Source of the DNA: Malachius bipustulatus
Lineage: Eukaryota > Arthropoda > Insecta > Coleoptera > Melyridae
Reading direction: 5' to 3'
Length of the DNA stretch: 64,000 nucleotides
NCBI GenBank assembly: GCA_910589415.1
Contig: OU342636.1
Coordinates: 42,051,735-42,115,734 of the forward strand
The position numbers and the translations under genes are program-made. Numbering within the stretch: position 1 is the first letter of the stretch; each line of letters starts with the position of its first letter. The notes beneath the pieces are model-generated. The model was not told the DNA's origin, did no database searches, and worked only from the letters and a program-made list of their open reading frames with translations. Positions 1 to 11,460 of the stretch are shown in pieces.

Positions 1-63
1 TTGTTTTTTATGTACAATTTTACCGCTTATTTTCATATTTTTAATCTGTGTTTCTCTCTTCAG

Positions 64-217
64 CATGCTTGGATTGACATTGAGCCAGTTGATCTTTTCA
101 ATAGCAATTATATCAAAGCGATGCATGGTTTTGATATAATGGTTCCAAACTACGATGGGTATGATGAAAAATGTCCGGAGATAGGTATAATTGATAGACA
201 AATACTGCCATCTAGTG
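64..217 (+). CDS. internal coding exon, probably upstream exon of the Tak1-like gene
   Basis: The reading frame is open from an acceptor (pyrimidine-rich tract ending in CAG at 61-63) to a strong donor (G|GTAAGTG at 217/218). It starts in phase 0 and ends in phase 1. It encodes about 51 residues beginning HAWIDIEPVD and ending ILPSSG. The next + strand exon with a matching phase is the Tak1 exon at 35655; joining them reads through without a stop (ILPSSG then SSSTLRAD). I do not recognise the peptide itself: the region of Tak1 between kinase domain and C-terminal coiled coil is poorly conserved, so neither support nor contradiction comes from similarity. It could belong to another gene whose remaining exons lie to the left, or be a cassette exon. 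Splice signals and phase are seen; the gene assignment is inference. Confidence 0.5.
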
Positions 218-699
218 GTAAGTGATTCATATAATTTTATTTAGCTGCTTTTTATAAAAACGAAATTAAACATAAAATCGTAATTAACCGTGGAAACATC
301 TACTTTTGCAGTATCTGTCATTATCAGAAGATGATGCTATTTCTTATGATCTCGATAATTTACAGTCACATCGTTAGAAATGATACTGTACTTGACGATA
401 TGATAACATTAAATCTTCAAATAGGGCCACTGTTCGATAAGAGATTAGGTAAAAGTTGCATTAACATTTCAGGAATCAGTTGCTAGCAATTTTCAAATGA
501 AAAATCTAATCCATGGTTGGCAAAATCAAATAATGTTAGATTCATACTTTTGTAAAATTGGTTTTATATCTTTTTGTACTAATGAAATACTATAATAGGT
601 TTGTTCCAACCTGAGCATATAGATATATTTAGTCCTGTTTAGGTTCTTAAAGACCGTGGACAATAATAATCGGGGCTATTTTGTAATAACCGCGATTTT

Positions 700-1020
700 G
701 GTGAGGGATTAGTGATCATATTTGTCAAGATCAAAGGGGTGAGATCCGCCCCATTTGTAGCTCTGTCAGGTGTACCACAAGGCTCTATCTTGGCTCCATT
801 CCTTTTCCTCCTAATTATTAACGACCTTATAGATTCCCTTGAGCGTGAGAAATTGATGTTCGCCGATGATCTGAAAATATTCCAATCTATTTCTGCCGAT
901 AATGACTGTGCTGCTCTTCAAAATGAAGTGATCGGTGTCTCAAAGTGATGCAAACAGAATTGTCTCAGATTAAACATCGACAAGTGCAGCATAGTTACGT
1001 TCACCAGAAAACCTGCCTAG
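700..1020 (+). pseudogene. non-LTR retrotransposon reverse transcriptase fragment
   Basis: The frame from 712 contains the classic RT block SGVPQGSILAPFLFLLIINDL and then FADDLK, which carries the catalytic FADD box, so this is the palm of a Jockey/R1-type reverse transcriptase. At 946-948 a TGA sits where a tryptophan codon is expected (K-stop-CKQNCLRLN). The frame continues afterwards with LNIDKCSIVTFTRKP, the usual block after the palm. It is truncated on both sides and dead. Confidence 0.8.
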
Positions 1021-1530
1021 TTTTCATTTCGTTACTAAATGACATCTTAAATTGACGATGCAAATGTTCTAGGCAAGTCTCTGATACATGTGATGATGTG
1101 CAACGAATTTAATTTAATTATTGTAGGTAGCTGTGTTATAAATTGTGATTCAGTAAATTTTATTGTGAGTTGTTATTAATGTAAGATAGTCGTTGTTGTA
1201 ATGTTATAGTTTTATATCTACTTGATCTATAATACACAATACTTCTATGTTGCTAGCGCCCGTAAGTGGAAGTGCCACGGAAACAGTGGGACAGCAAACG
1301 ACTATCTCTATCTGTTTTTTAGAATACCTCGACCCGTTGTGCGCAAGTGTAACGAGTCAGGTGGTCGAATCTGATGGCTTGTAGGTGTGTTCAATTCTTG
1401 AACATGCACGTAAGGACTCGAAGTACATTCGACGAGAGAAATATAGAAAGATATGTCTGCACCGTGGTATTTCCCTCCATCTCCAGACCCCCACTAGCAA
1501 TATAGTAGTGTTATACAGGGTGTTCCAGAC
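1021..1530. other. unassigned intronic sequence
   Basis: I see no coding frame, palindrome or element end here until the ACAGGGTGT-type element end near 1525. Confidence 0.4.
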
Positions 1531-1689
1531 TTAATTGGCCAGACCATATTATCTCATATACAGGTTGACATAATCGAACCGAATAAACGGGGTATTATTA
1601 TAATTTTTAAAGCTGTATAACTTGACAGCATGAAAACAACTCCCACTTTAACATTCCTTAAGTTATAGCCCCCACCCTTAAAAAAATGA

Positions 1690-2215
1690 ATAGCACCCTG
1701 TATATATTTTCATATTTTCAAAACAAGAATACAATTCTCTATTCAGCTGTTTTTTCAGATTCAAAATTGGTTGAGAATTAACCAAGAAAAGGTTCATCAA
1801 GGTGGTCATGACTTTTTATCTGAACTTTCTCTGAATGACTTTAGCTGTCAAAATTTATCAATAATTTAGTCATAATTTCTAACAGGCAGGTGATAGTCAT
1901 TATTACAATAATTCAACTCCAAACAATTTATTTATTAATTCTGATTTATGGGAAAATTTTTTAAAATCAAACAAGAGCCAAAGCACTCTATCATGAGCCA
2001 TAATGATGACTATTAATTAAAAACTATGACCAGATTATTGATAAATTTTGACAGCTAAAGTCATTCAGATAAAGTTCAGATAAAAAGTCATGCTTACGAC
2101 CACCTTAGTGAACCTTTTCCTGGTTATGTCTGAACCAATTTTGAAACTAGAAAAAACAGCTGAATAGAGAATGAAGTATTTGTTTTGAAAATACGAAAAT
2201 ATACTGCAATATTAA
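1690..2215. mobile_element. palindromic non-autonomous element (MITE-like)
   Basis: Positions 1707-1880 are repeated in inverted orientation at 2035-2206. The shared arm runs from the sequence around CAGCTGTTTTTTC through GACTTTAGCTGTCAAAATTTATC, with scattered mismatches. The middle, around 1950, holds no ORF. Its left edge abuts a CACCCTGTATA motif, the same end seen on many elements of this window. The element is probably a snap-back MITE of the mariner type. Confidence 0.65.
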
Positions 2216-2234
2216 ATACCATTATAATATTAGC

Positions 2235-2255
2235 GGGGGGGGGGGGGGGGGGGGG
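2235..2255 (+). repeat. poly-G tract, 21 G
   Basis: An uninterrupted run of 21 G lies between two repeat copies. Such a run can form a G-quadruplex and is also prone to length errors in assembly. Confidence 0.9.
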
Positions 2256-2285
2256 TGCTTAAGGAACAGGAAGGAAAAGGTTACA

Positions 2286-2440
2286 TGCCCCTCAAAATTT
2301 GGAAGCTAACAGAGACTGCAACGTCATCTTTGACATTTGATACATCATTTTTACGTCAAAAAGTAGTAAATTCGTATATAGAGTTTAGTTTTTGTCCCAA
2401 AGTTCCATCTCACTCTCTCACTCGACTCAGAATTTAAAGA
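2286..2440 (+). repeat. dispersed repeat, copy 1
   Basis: This stretch matches 32555-32712 in the same orientation. Both run from GACTGCAACGTCAT through TTTTACGTCAAAAAGTAGTAAA to the CAAAGTTC-TCTCA block. The shared core is about 150 bp with point differences. A G-rich tract flanks one side of each copy. Confidence 0.7.
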
Positions 2441-2859
2441 TGGTATGTGTAATAGTAATCATAATAATAATAATAAACTTTCTTACTGTATACAGGGTGT
2501 AATTTTTTTAACCGTGTTCATAATTCATTTAGAACAAACTGTAGGAAATGGGGAGGTTTTTATTATTAAAACAAGCGAATTTAATTTTAGACGTTTATTA
2601 TTACTGAATAATAAAATAAAAATAAAAATTCATTTTATTATAAAATGATACTTATTATTTGTTGGTCGACGATGATTCTTATCAAATTGCAGGAATCTGA
2701 ATCACCTTGATAAGCGTAAAAGAAAATATAAAATTATTTTCGTAGGTTCTAGTTTTGAATGTGATTTTTTGTTTCACTCAACTTAGTGGACCACCTTGTT
2801 ATGTGGCCGATTTGGCGCAAGTCTCGGAGCTGGGGAGGGGGGAAGCCAGGTATAAAAAC

Positions 2860-4372
2860 GGGGGAAACGGATTGTTCCCCTAGGTTAGCTGTGAGTCGTC
2901 GGATAAAGAATTTCCTGGTAAAAAACAGAGATCACGCGCGAGCGCACAACCTGGTGTGGCGCAATTGCGAATCCGTCCATTACCGGTTCTTAGTTTTGCT
3001 AAAACGGGAGTCACCGGGAATAACGGACGGAGTTGGATGTATAATTCAGAGGGAGACAACGATTTTAGAAGGGCGAAAAAATTCACTCCTGTAAATCCAT
3101 GTTTCCCAAGGGTTTCGGCCAATTTTTGTGCGGATCGATGTATGTATTAGAGGCGAACGGAGGAGGGGAAACCTAAAACACACGGAATCGGATATAACTC
3201 CCACAGTTTTTGCCCAATATCGCGCAGCAAAAAAACTAATTTTCTTGGATATTTAAAAATAATAAATGAAAAAAAAATGAAAATAAACTTCAAAAATAAA
3301 CAAATGACGGCTAAAACAAAAAATAGAATTTTATTTTTTATCATAAATAGGGTAGGAAAATCTAATAACAATGGTTAAACAAAGGAAAATTGTCAATTTT
3401 CATTTTGAAGCAGTGTACATCGGAAACGGCTCAAAATATCGGAAAACGGCTTACATGTCCCTATTTTAACTTTTCATCCCACTATGTGGTTAAATGAAAT
3501 GTGGTGATGAAAATTAACAAATTTAAAACACCCTGTATAAAAATTTCAAGTACACTGTAAAATTACACATGAAAAGTTAAGATAGGAACATGTAAGCCGT
3601 TTTCCGATATTTTGAGACGTTTCCCATGTAAATACACTGCTTTCAAAATGAAAAGTGGCGATTTTACGGCTCCTCCATCAGTGAAAATATTCCTCCAAAC
3701 GAAAGTTTCTGCTTGCCGTTTCTCCGAAATTGCTTTTTAGTACTGTCAGTTACTGCATGTTATTTCGGCGATCATGAAGTATACTGAATTTAAAGTACAA
3801 CTATAAAAACCATTCTTATTTGATTTTCCCACCCTCTCCCTTAATGATAAAAAATCACAATTTTTTTCCATTTTTTGTTTGTTTTGGTGACCATTTGTTT
3901 ATTAAAAAAAATAATAAAAAATTTTTGCCAATCGATACGTGGCCGATCAAAGAAAATTAGTTTTTATTTTGCTGAGCGATATTGGGCAAAAACTGTAAGA
4001 GTTACCTATGTCCGATGCCGTGTATTTTAGGTTTCCTTTCCCCTCTTCGCCCCTAATACCGATCCGCACAAAAATTGGCCGAAAGAAACCCTCGGGAAAC
4101 ATGAATTTACAGGAGTGAATTTTTTCGCCCCTATAAACTCATTACCCCTGAATTATGTCGTCCAACTTCGTCCGTTACTTTCGGTGACTCCCGTTTTGGC
4201 AAAAGAAGACTAAGAACCAAAACGGGGATGTCTATCGAGACATTACTCATCGGAGTAATAATGGACGAATTCGCGATTGCGCCACACCAGGTTGATGTGC
4301 GCTTTCGCGAGATCTCGGGTTTTTACCCGTATTTTTTTTTGTCCGATGACTCACAGCTAGCGATGTGTAAAT
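2860..4372. mobile_element. 1.5-kb imperfect palindrome
   Basis: The left arm (from TTAGCTGTGAGTCGTCGGA at 2884 to about 3480) is repeated inverted at about 3570-4365, ending TCCGATGACTCACAGCTAG. Recognisable paired blocks are CTCCTGTAAAT(C/T)CATGTTTCCC, TTTTTGCCCAATATCGC and GGCTTACATGTCCCTATTTTAAC. Frames on both strands are palindrome artefacts. The centre is near 3520. The block ACATGTCCCTATYYTAACTTTTC recurs in another inverted repeat at 48300-48545. Confidence 0.75.
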
Positions 4373-4672
4373 TCTCGGAATTTATTTCTGGGGAATATGG
4401 GAATATTTAGGGAAGGTATGGGAATTTTAGATTTTATCTCGTAAATATCTCGTCAATCTCGTAAACGATTGAATATTTGTGAATTTAATAAATTTTTACT
4501 AAAAGAACATTGGTATATTTATATTACATAACGAGAGTTGAAAGTGGCATTTTTCGCACAAGCGGAAAATTTACAATCGCAATTTTCATTTTCCAAGCAG
4601 CTTACATTGAAAATAACTCAAGATATGCAATAATATGGGGTTTAACAAACTTCTAAATTTAAAGGATGTTTT

Positions 4673-4840
4673 TTGTGTGTGTGTGTGTGGGGAGGGGGAT
4701 TGTCTTCAGGTTGTCCAAGAGCACAGCATACGGGACTAGCTCCGCTCGAGCCACTGCGCGGCACTTGGCTCCGCCCTCGCGCTCGCTCACTGACACTCGG
4801 GCCTAGGCTCGGATGCATACAAGCGCGCCGCAAACAAACC
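4673..4840. repeat. (GT)n microsatellite followed by GC-rich patch
   Basis: A short GT run (about 4673-4690) leads into a G-run and then about 100 bp that is strikingly GC- and CpG-rich for this window (around 4735-4835). No splice-compatible frame is convincing. It could be a fragment of a promoter-like or satellite sequence. Confidence 0.5.
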
Positions 4841-5214
4841 TATCCTCACTCTCACTCGCCCATCACTACTATGAAACACTTTTTATAGTTCTATAGTTTG
4901 TTTTTTACAAAAACCTATGTAGCCTAATTAATCCATTCATGATTCCTCGCAAAAGGTCATGTATTTTTGATTTTTGGATATGTTCCTAAAATATCAATTT
5001 TGCACCAAAGTGCGTTTCGCGCAATGCGCAAAAAACGAAAACTTTACGTAAATTCTTCGATTTTTACCCATTTTGCGCCTAATATCACCCAAACCATGAG
5101 CTTCATAGAAAATTTGGTAGGATGGATTCCAAAGATAATTGAATTTGAAGCTCATTTTTCATAACTTTTTTGTAGGTATATTCCTAAGCATTCCCTTAAG
5201 AAATGAAACTGTTA

Positions 5215-5925
5215 TGCGAACCACCACTTGCTATTACCACCACCATTAAGAATCTTTGAAATCTTCAATAGTTGGGGAACTGGATCCTCGTATAGCTTCT
5301 ATTTTAGGATTCCCTACAAAGAGGCGTCAGGGTGTTTGAGGGTTGGCGAGTTGGAAGGAAAATGATAACCGCTTCCCGTAGAAATGGGGCCTTGAGGAAA
5401 ATACTGCTGCAGTAAATAAAAAGTTTCTCAAGCAGTGTGTGCGGTAGTGCAAATTTTGGCAGGGCAAACCCCTTCAACGGTTTTCATAGAAAGGAGTTAC
5501 CATCGTTTCCGTATATGATTTCCATGCTGATTAACTGTCAAATGATTCCCATGCTCATCTTCCATGAAGTGGGCGCTTATCCCATATCCGGGAATAGCGC
5601 ACCACACTGTTACGTTTTGGGGATAATGAGGCCTTTCTGCTTTTCAAAACCAACATTATCGGTTTGTTGCTTGCACTTCATACGGATGATCGACCCAAAT
5701 TCAATTGCTTAGCAATTCGGCACTGGCGTTTTCCCTACCCATAATCTCCTCGTTGGTCCTGAAAATTGTATTTCTACCAGAAGATCTTTTTGTTGAGGTA
5801 GCACAAAACCAGTGTTTCGGCCAGCGACAATGTGGAATGCTTTGTTGGTGGATGTTTGTTGAAATGTTTGTTGAAGCGAGCAGATACGAATTGCAAACTG
5901 GGTCCACCGTTTTTGGTCTCATGAT
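5215..5925 (-). pseudogene. degraded Tc1/mariner-superfamily transposase
   Basis: Read on the - strand, 5640-5537 encodes NVTVWCAIPGYGISAHFMED followed by EHGNHLTVNQ. This matches the VTVWCAI-(S)-GIIGPYFFED-(N/E)GN-VTVN block after the first catalytic Asp of insect IS630/Tc1/mariner DDE transposases. About 200 bp further on, frames keep traces of the PPRSPDLTPLDFFLWG block (read as SPTLKHPDASL) and of the following TIEELK segment. Several stops and frameshifts make it a pseudogene. No terminal repeats were found. Confidence 0.65.
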
Positions 5926-6877
5926 CTTGATAGGCGATTATTATTTCCATACCCGGTCGGAAGTAAAATCCCTTTCGCTTGTTTCTTGTTTTGAAGCAAA
6001 AAAATGGTTCCTAATGAACTATTCGCAAAAACACAACGCAGTGTATAATATCTAACAACAATCTAATAATTCTTTATAACGGTTTTCTGAAACAGTGCCA
6101 AATGTTTTCCTATATACTCAGTCGGTGCCCGATAACCTAAACGGTTCATTAATGGGCCTCCTTATTATTTTCATAATGAGCTAAATTAGTAACATGTCGG
6201 GTCTATATCTATTTTCGTACTCGAGGTGAGACCTGTTCAATAGCTAGAATAGAGTTTATTTAATATCAAATCGAACTTCAGAAGCTTGGAAAAAATTAAG
6301 CTTAATCGAATCCACATGGCGGTTATAAAAGATTCTAAGGCTGAAGAAATAATTGCGATCAATATTTACCCTACTTTAATTAAACTCGGGAAATTGCCTG
6401 TGAAAAATATCAAAGGTCAATAATTGGTACCTAAGTCGTAAGCCAAGTACATAAAATCAAACGAAGTGTAATTACACACGCTGAATCATTAGTGTTTTTC
6501 TACGGAAAGCATCTTAATTCTTTGAAGCTACACACTGATTTGGCAAACAGTACAATGGAGACAATACGTTGAAAATGCCATCATTAAGTATGTATTTATA
6601 TTCAATTTTACAAGCAGAAGCAGATGTGCGATGGCGGTTTGAGAATGGTATATTGAGAAGTGCAATAGGTTTGAATTTTGTACTTCCTCAACTTATTTTG
6701 TTTAAGCAGAAACTTTAAATTAAACTCCAAAATTTTGTGAACCTGTATGCAATGGCATTAATATTCTCTGCATGTGGTCGAAAATTCAGACATCGTAAAT
6801 TAGATGATAAGACGACTTTCGTGACATCGCTTACGACGCACTTATCATACCCGTTCCCTTACCACAGTTTCGCTGGG
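5926..6877. other. unassigned intronic sequence
   Basis: I find no element ends, RNA-like boxes or coding frame here. Confidence 0.4.
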
Positions 6878-7090
6878 TCAGATTTCACAATTCTTCCGTT
6901 TTTGGTGCTGTGAAGTCGGGCAGCGGGACTGCTGCCTTAGATGATCGTCGGATGTCTCGTCCACCCGGCTGATCTTGTGGAGATGTTTGTTTCTAGCCCT
7001 ACAGGTATCGGAAGAGAGTTGAGTGAAGAAAACGAGGAACGCCGTGACTAGAGTAAACACCCGCTGTAAATATAAATTGTCCCCGGGCAT
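6878..7090 (-). CDS. candidate small secreted protein
   Basis: This 70-residue frame starts MPGDNLYLQRVF and has a clear hydrophobic stretch (VFTLVTAFLVFF, residues 11-22) followed by small and polar residues. That is a plausible signal peptide or N-terminal anchor. The rest is basic and polar (two His-Lys-rich patches, KRKNCEI at the end). Its codons and CpG content are richer than the flanks, and a TATA-like box lies about 195 bp upstream on the same strand (7288-7282). A good donor (CTGTG|GTAAGG) lies just beyond the stop, so the ORF might be a 5' exon with the stop in a rare frame. I do not recognise the protein. It could be a chance ORF or a TE remnant. Confidence 0.3.
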   Translation of the reverse strand: MPGDNLYLQRVFTLVTAFLVFFTQLSSDTCRARNKHLHKISRVDETSDDHLRQQSRCPTSQHQKRKNCEI

Positions 7091-7281
7091 GTCCGCTCGA
7101 TTAACGTCAAAACAATAATTAGGAACGTCTCAGCGAGACGTACTTGTTCGTACCATCTTTCGTTCTGTTGCTCTTTGGGATAAGCACGTATCCCCCTTTA
7201 ACGTTCGAGAACCCAATCAAAACTTTTCCCCGCTCAAGGGATATTTATGTCTTCTTTACTTCTGTATGGGGATCGGTACTC

Positions 7282-7289
7282 TTTTATAA
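7282..7289 (-). promoter_or_regulatory. TATA-like box upstream of the small secreted ORF
   Basis: On the - strand the sequence reads ATTATAAAAGAG, a good TATA box, within a CpG-containing stretch. It is correctly placed to give a leader of roughly 160 nt for the ORF ending at 6878. Confidence 0.35.
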
Positions 7290-7649
7290 TCGACTCGAGA
7301 CGACATTCGGAGCAGCGAGATAAGTCGCGATAAAACTTTGACGCGATGTATCCCGTCCGTCATCCAACGCCGTATCTAGTGGAATGTCCCCTTTAGATTC
7401 TTCATTTTCTTTGGCGTATGCGTCATGTTGGCGAGATATGGCTCCCAGTCCATGATAATTCGTGCAAAACCAGTCTTGCTACTGTTTACGCTTTGCGTAG
7501 AAATGATCGAAGTTACATAAGAATTGGCTTCCTATTATAGGACTCTTTACTTCGAGCCCGATTCAAGTCTCCAACTCAGCAATTTAACAACTCGACTACC
7601 GAAAACCATGATTCAAGTCACCGGTTAGGTCATCGATGATGGAATCATT

Positions 7650-7985
7650 GAAGAACTTAATCATCATGAGAATATGAATGGATAAGCCACACAGAGGCCA
7701 AAGGACGTAACAAATCGACAACTTCCAACGTCCACTCGAAACATTTCTGAAGTGGATATGTGAAATGTGAAGGATACGATAGCACAGGGCCCGGCAAAAA
7801 GACCTCCCCGATTTTGGGACGCGCTTGTTTGGGCAAGGACGGGAGTGTGGCTGTTATAATACTGAACAGCAAGCTCCTATGGAAGAAGCAGATGGAAGAG
7901 AAGGTCAGCAAAGTCACTCGAGCCCTCATGGTATGCAGAAACGTAGCGGGCAAGATCTGGGGCTAAATCGGGTACCCTGCGATGA
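7650..7985 (+). pseudogene. non-LTR retrotransposon fragment (thumb/post-RT region)
   Basis: The frame at 7760-7966 encodes VIILNSKLLWKKQMEEKVSK followed by VTRALMVCRNVAGKIWG. This fits the YLGVILDSKLTW...KA-KALW-CRR--GKTWGLKP block after the RT palm of R1/Jockey-type elements. The upstream frame is broken. Because it lies before an earlier RT segment (8085 onward) on the same strand, it belongs to a different copy. Confidence 0.6.
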
Positions 7986-8084
7986 ATCATGGTGTACATC
8001 ATTGTAAAAATACAGAGACTTGCATGCGTATGCATAACGGAGACACCCTGCATATTGCATATTCTGCTGGAAATGTGTACGGCT

Positions 8085-8207
8085 CCAGCCTATTCCCAAG
8101 AAAGGCAAAAAGTCCTTAGCAAATACCTAACTGTCGACCAGTGGCACTGCTTTCAGTAATATCCAAGATTATGGAAAAAGCTATTAACCAACATCTTTTA
8201 AAGTACC
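8085..8207 (+). pseudogene. reverse transcriptase fragment, 5' part, split by a 3.3-kb insertion
   Basis: The + strand frames give PIPKKGKKSLANT and then VISKIMEKAINQHLLKY, the YRPISLLSVISKIMEK-IN--LL-YL block at the start of RT. It stops exactly at an inverted-repeat end (8208). The next residues, LEGANIISDRQY-FRKQRSS, resume at about 11530. Confidence 0.7.
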
Positions 8208-8329
8208 TACACTGAGAAAAATTTTCTGTCCAGCCAGAATGGTAGAACGGTATTGGCAGTACTACGTATGCAGCATCATTAAATCTGGCTGAAACACATT
8301 TAATACGAATAAGACAACCGTATAGCAGA

Positions 8330-8746
8330 TATTGAGTTTTGTAGAGACACAATTTCGAGAAATGGTATTACCGTAATACCATTACCTGGATGTCGCTCAC
8401 GTTGTCGTTCTAAAACACCATTATCATAAACGGTACGTAGCATCCTCCCTGATTTTAACTGTGTAACGTTTCTGCAGAATTATTGGCGTTACAATCTGGT
8501 GCTGCTAAGCAGAGTGATCGCTATTTTTCTCTTACGTGAAAATATGCCGGAAGATAATTGTTCATGGTCATTCTTGCCTGGTATTAACAAATATTGAGGT
8601 TTGTAGAGACACAATTTCGAGAAAAGGTACGGCCGTAATACCATTACCTGGATGTCGTTCACGTTGTCTTTCTGAAGCACCATTATCAGAAACGTTACCT
8701 AGCGTCCTCCCTGATTTTAATTGTATGTGTAACGTTTCTGCAGAAT
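8330..8746 (+). repeat. direct repeat pair, unit about 150 bp
   Basis: The blocks 8330-8482 and 8588-8746 are near copies: GTAGAGACACAATTTCGAGAAA, then CCGTAATACCATTACCTGGATGTCG, then GTAACGTTTCTGCAGAAT. The period is about 258 bp. They lie near the left end of the 3.3-kb element. Confidence 0.75.
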
Positions 8747-11236
8747 AAATGATGTTAGATTCTTGTCCTGCAACGCAGTAAGGAACTACATTATACACAT
8801 GGGAATTCATAATATTATATTTCGTGCAGTTAAACTGCCGCTGCTGCACTATTATTCTGATAGTAAAATCAGTAAAAACGTTAACAAAGGTATATCTGCG
8901 TTCTTGGTAAATCTGAGCAGTAAGCAAGTTCGGTAAGTTATGTGAAATACTGTGGAAAGCCGTGTGAAGTCCCGGGACGTGTGAAAAGTGTACGGGTGCG
9001 ATTGCGCGATGGAATCTTTCGTCCTGTTTATAATAATAATTTAGCGTTGCTTGACTTAGTAGTTGTTCGCAAGTTGTGCGTGGTACATGGACGCGGATGC
9101 GCGTTTTTGGCATTTTTTATTTCAAGTTGTAGGTACCTACGCGAACATACTTATAATCGATGATTTCCGTGTTATTATTGCATTGTTCGACTGTGTTTCC
9201 CCGACTATAATACCTATACCAATTTTACCATAGATATACGTAATAATTTAGTGTGTGTCTTGTTGCAAGTACTTATTATAGTGTGAGCAAAATGAAAACG
9301 TTACTGTAGATTTGTGTGATGAAACATTTCAACCGTTCTTTGGCAGAAATTAGAGAAGTACATGTGAGTCACAGTGACAGTGTGATTTTTTCTGAAAAAT
9401 GTTAAAAACTGTCGAGTTCAATTTACATTATTTTGCTCACAATGTATATTATGTCCTATACTACCTTGATGCAGTTTCCTTATTTTCTTATGTGTCAAAT
9501 ATGTTAACATGCAGTCATGGTGAACCTTGATGAAATGTACGTTACTTTATGCCTTTAAATTAATTTAATTTATTGAGAATGCCTATACAGTGTGATAAAT
9601 GGTGAACATGGCATGGTAGGTATACAGGGTGTTGTAGAGGTTGTTTAGAAAGACTGTAAATTTAAAACAAAAATGGTTTCCTCGGCTTCGTTACCGACAT
9701 ATAGGGTGTGCTTTTTCTAAAATTTAAATAAAAATGACAGTCAAATTTAAATAACTTCCACTGACAAAACACATATTATCTCCCATAACTATATTACGAA
9801 AGTGCTTGTTTTTTTTTTTATTAACGGTAACGGAATTAGAGGCATTCAAACTCTACCAATTCCTGGAGAGTCGAATAAAATTTGCCAATATGGCATCGTT
9901 ATTCGAATTCGAACTTAAAACAACGGATTGGAAATAGATTTTGAATAATATTATCGTCTATGGCATCCCCGCAACGAAAATTTTTTGAAACTTTGCTGAA
10001 CTTGCCACTTCATCTGTTTCCATGGTAGGTAATATCTGTCTGGGTATTTTAGACCTGCACACTAAATATGTTGTTTGAATGTTTTTCAATAAAAATGTTA
10101 TGCATTAAAACCTAAGTTTTATTTGCAACATTCCTATCCTAATTCTAATTCTAATAAATTCTAATTCTTTTTAAAAATTACTGAGAGTTAAATGACACAA
10201 TTTCAGTTAAAATACTTATTTGACATCTACTTAGAATTTTCTCCAAAATCAAATGTATGTTTTAAGCTTTGAGTTAATTAATTAATTATTATGTTATCAA
10301 AAAATCACTTAACTTTATGAAAATATGGAAATAGGTTGCCACAACTTTTGTTGATTTTTTTTGCCGTTTAAAATTAATAATAATGGAGAAAACAGGCCAT
10401 CCCAATATTCTGAGTTGCTATAAAAAATTATGTCACTAACTTTTCTGTATTTTGTTTTGGTAAAACAGGATTGGATAAATCGAATTTTAATACAAAATAT
10501 ATAAAAATTGTATATATAAAAACATAACTGTAAGTAATACCGAAACTTCGACCGAAACGAAATATTTCAGGATGTATTATATTTATATAAAATTCTCGTC
10601 TTTTGGGCAGTAAACAAATTGAATATGGAATAATAATATACCCTGAAGTAGGTGGCCACCTAATTCACTTATTATTAATTTTTACTGATATTCCTATTGA
10701 TCTCCTATTAGTTTTTTTTTTTTTTATTAGATATGAGGATCTCGAAATTAAATTAAAAATTAACTTGAAAAAAAGACCGATAGAATTAAATTGGCAACTG
10801 CTTACAGCAAACAGACCTAATGCCAGTTCAGTGCTGAGTGTAAAGTAAGTATCGTTTCAGTGAGTATCCGAAGGCTTGCAAGCGACTTTTATCTTGCGCC
10901 TCCCTTTAAATATGCCAGGAAAGAATTTATCTTGCAGTCAAATAGTGACTGTCTATTATTTAAATACTTGAGTGACCTTTTTAATATCAAAGTGCTGCAT
11001 CTGGTGATACCAGCAATACGCTCTGCTTGAAAAAATGTTGTACACTGCCTTTCAGTGAACTGGTAACTGCTAAAAAAATCATCACATGGAGTTCTGCCAT
11101 GCCTAAGGAAAGAGTCTTACGCAGAAATTTCTATTTAATTCTCCATGACCGGCAGTGTGTATTATCCTTACTGTTGTGAATCCATTGCTGAACAGCTAGA
11201 TTTACAGACTGTTTGAAATGCCATTAGACATTACCA

Positions 11237-11460
11237 TTAGCCTGCTTATACTGTACCAGCAGCCTTATGCGTTTTACGTTCTGTGCATGGCGAAACGTTC
11301 TTCTAGCATTTTGCATGATACAAGTAGGGGCCAGGGATATCATGGTATTCCTTGCTGCCCTTAGACGTCACGATACGCGTGCTTATACTGTCCATATAGC
11401 CTTATGCGTTATACATTACCAGGCATGGCAAAACGTACTTGTAGAATTTAGTCCCAGTTT
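11237..11460 (+). repeat. direct repeat pair, period about 148 bp
   Basis: GCTTATACTGT...AGCCTTATGCGTT-TAC...GGCRAAACGT occurs at 11243 and again at 11391, near the right end of the 3.3-kb element. Confidence 0.65.

Noticed and set aside
2786..3371. Several overlapping frames on both strands
   Set aside because: They lie in one arm of the 1.5-kb palindrome and are not continued in the other arm.
8568..9113. 181-codon - strand frame
   Set aside because: It overlaps the direct repeat and the body of a mobile element, has no recognisable domain and no splice or promoter context. I did not call it a gene.
8330..11460. Possible CRISPR-like array
   Set aside because: Only two copies of each block, long units and unequal spacing, in a eukaryotic TE context.
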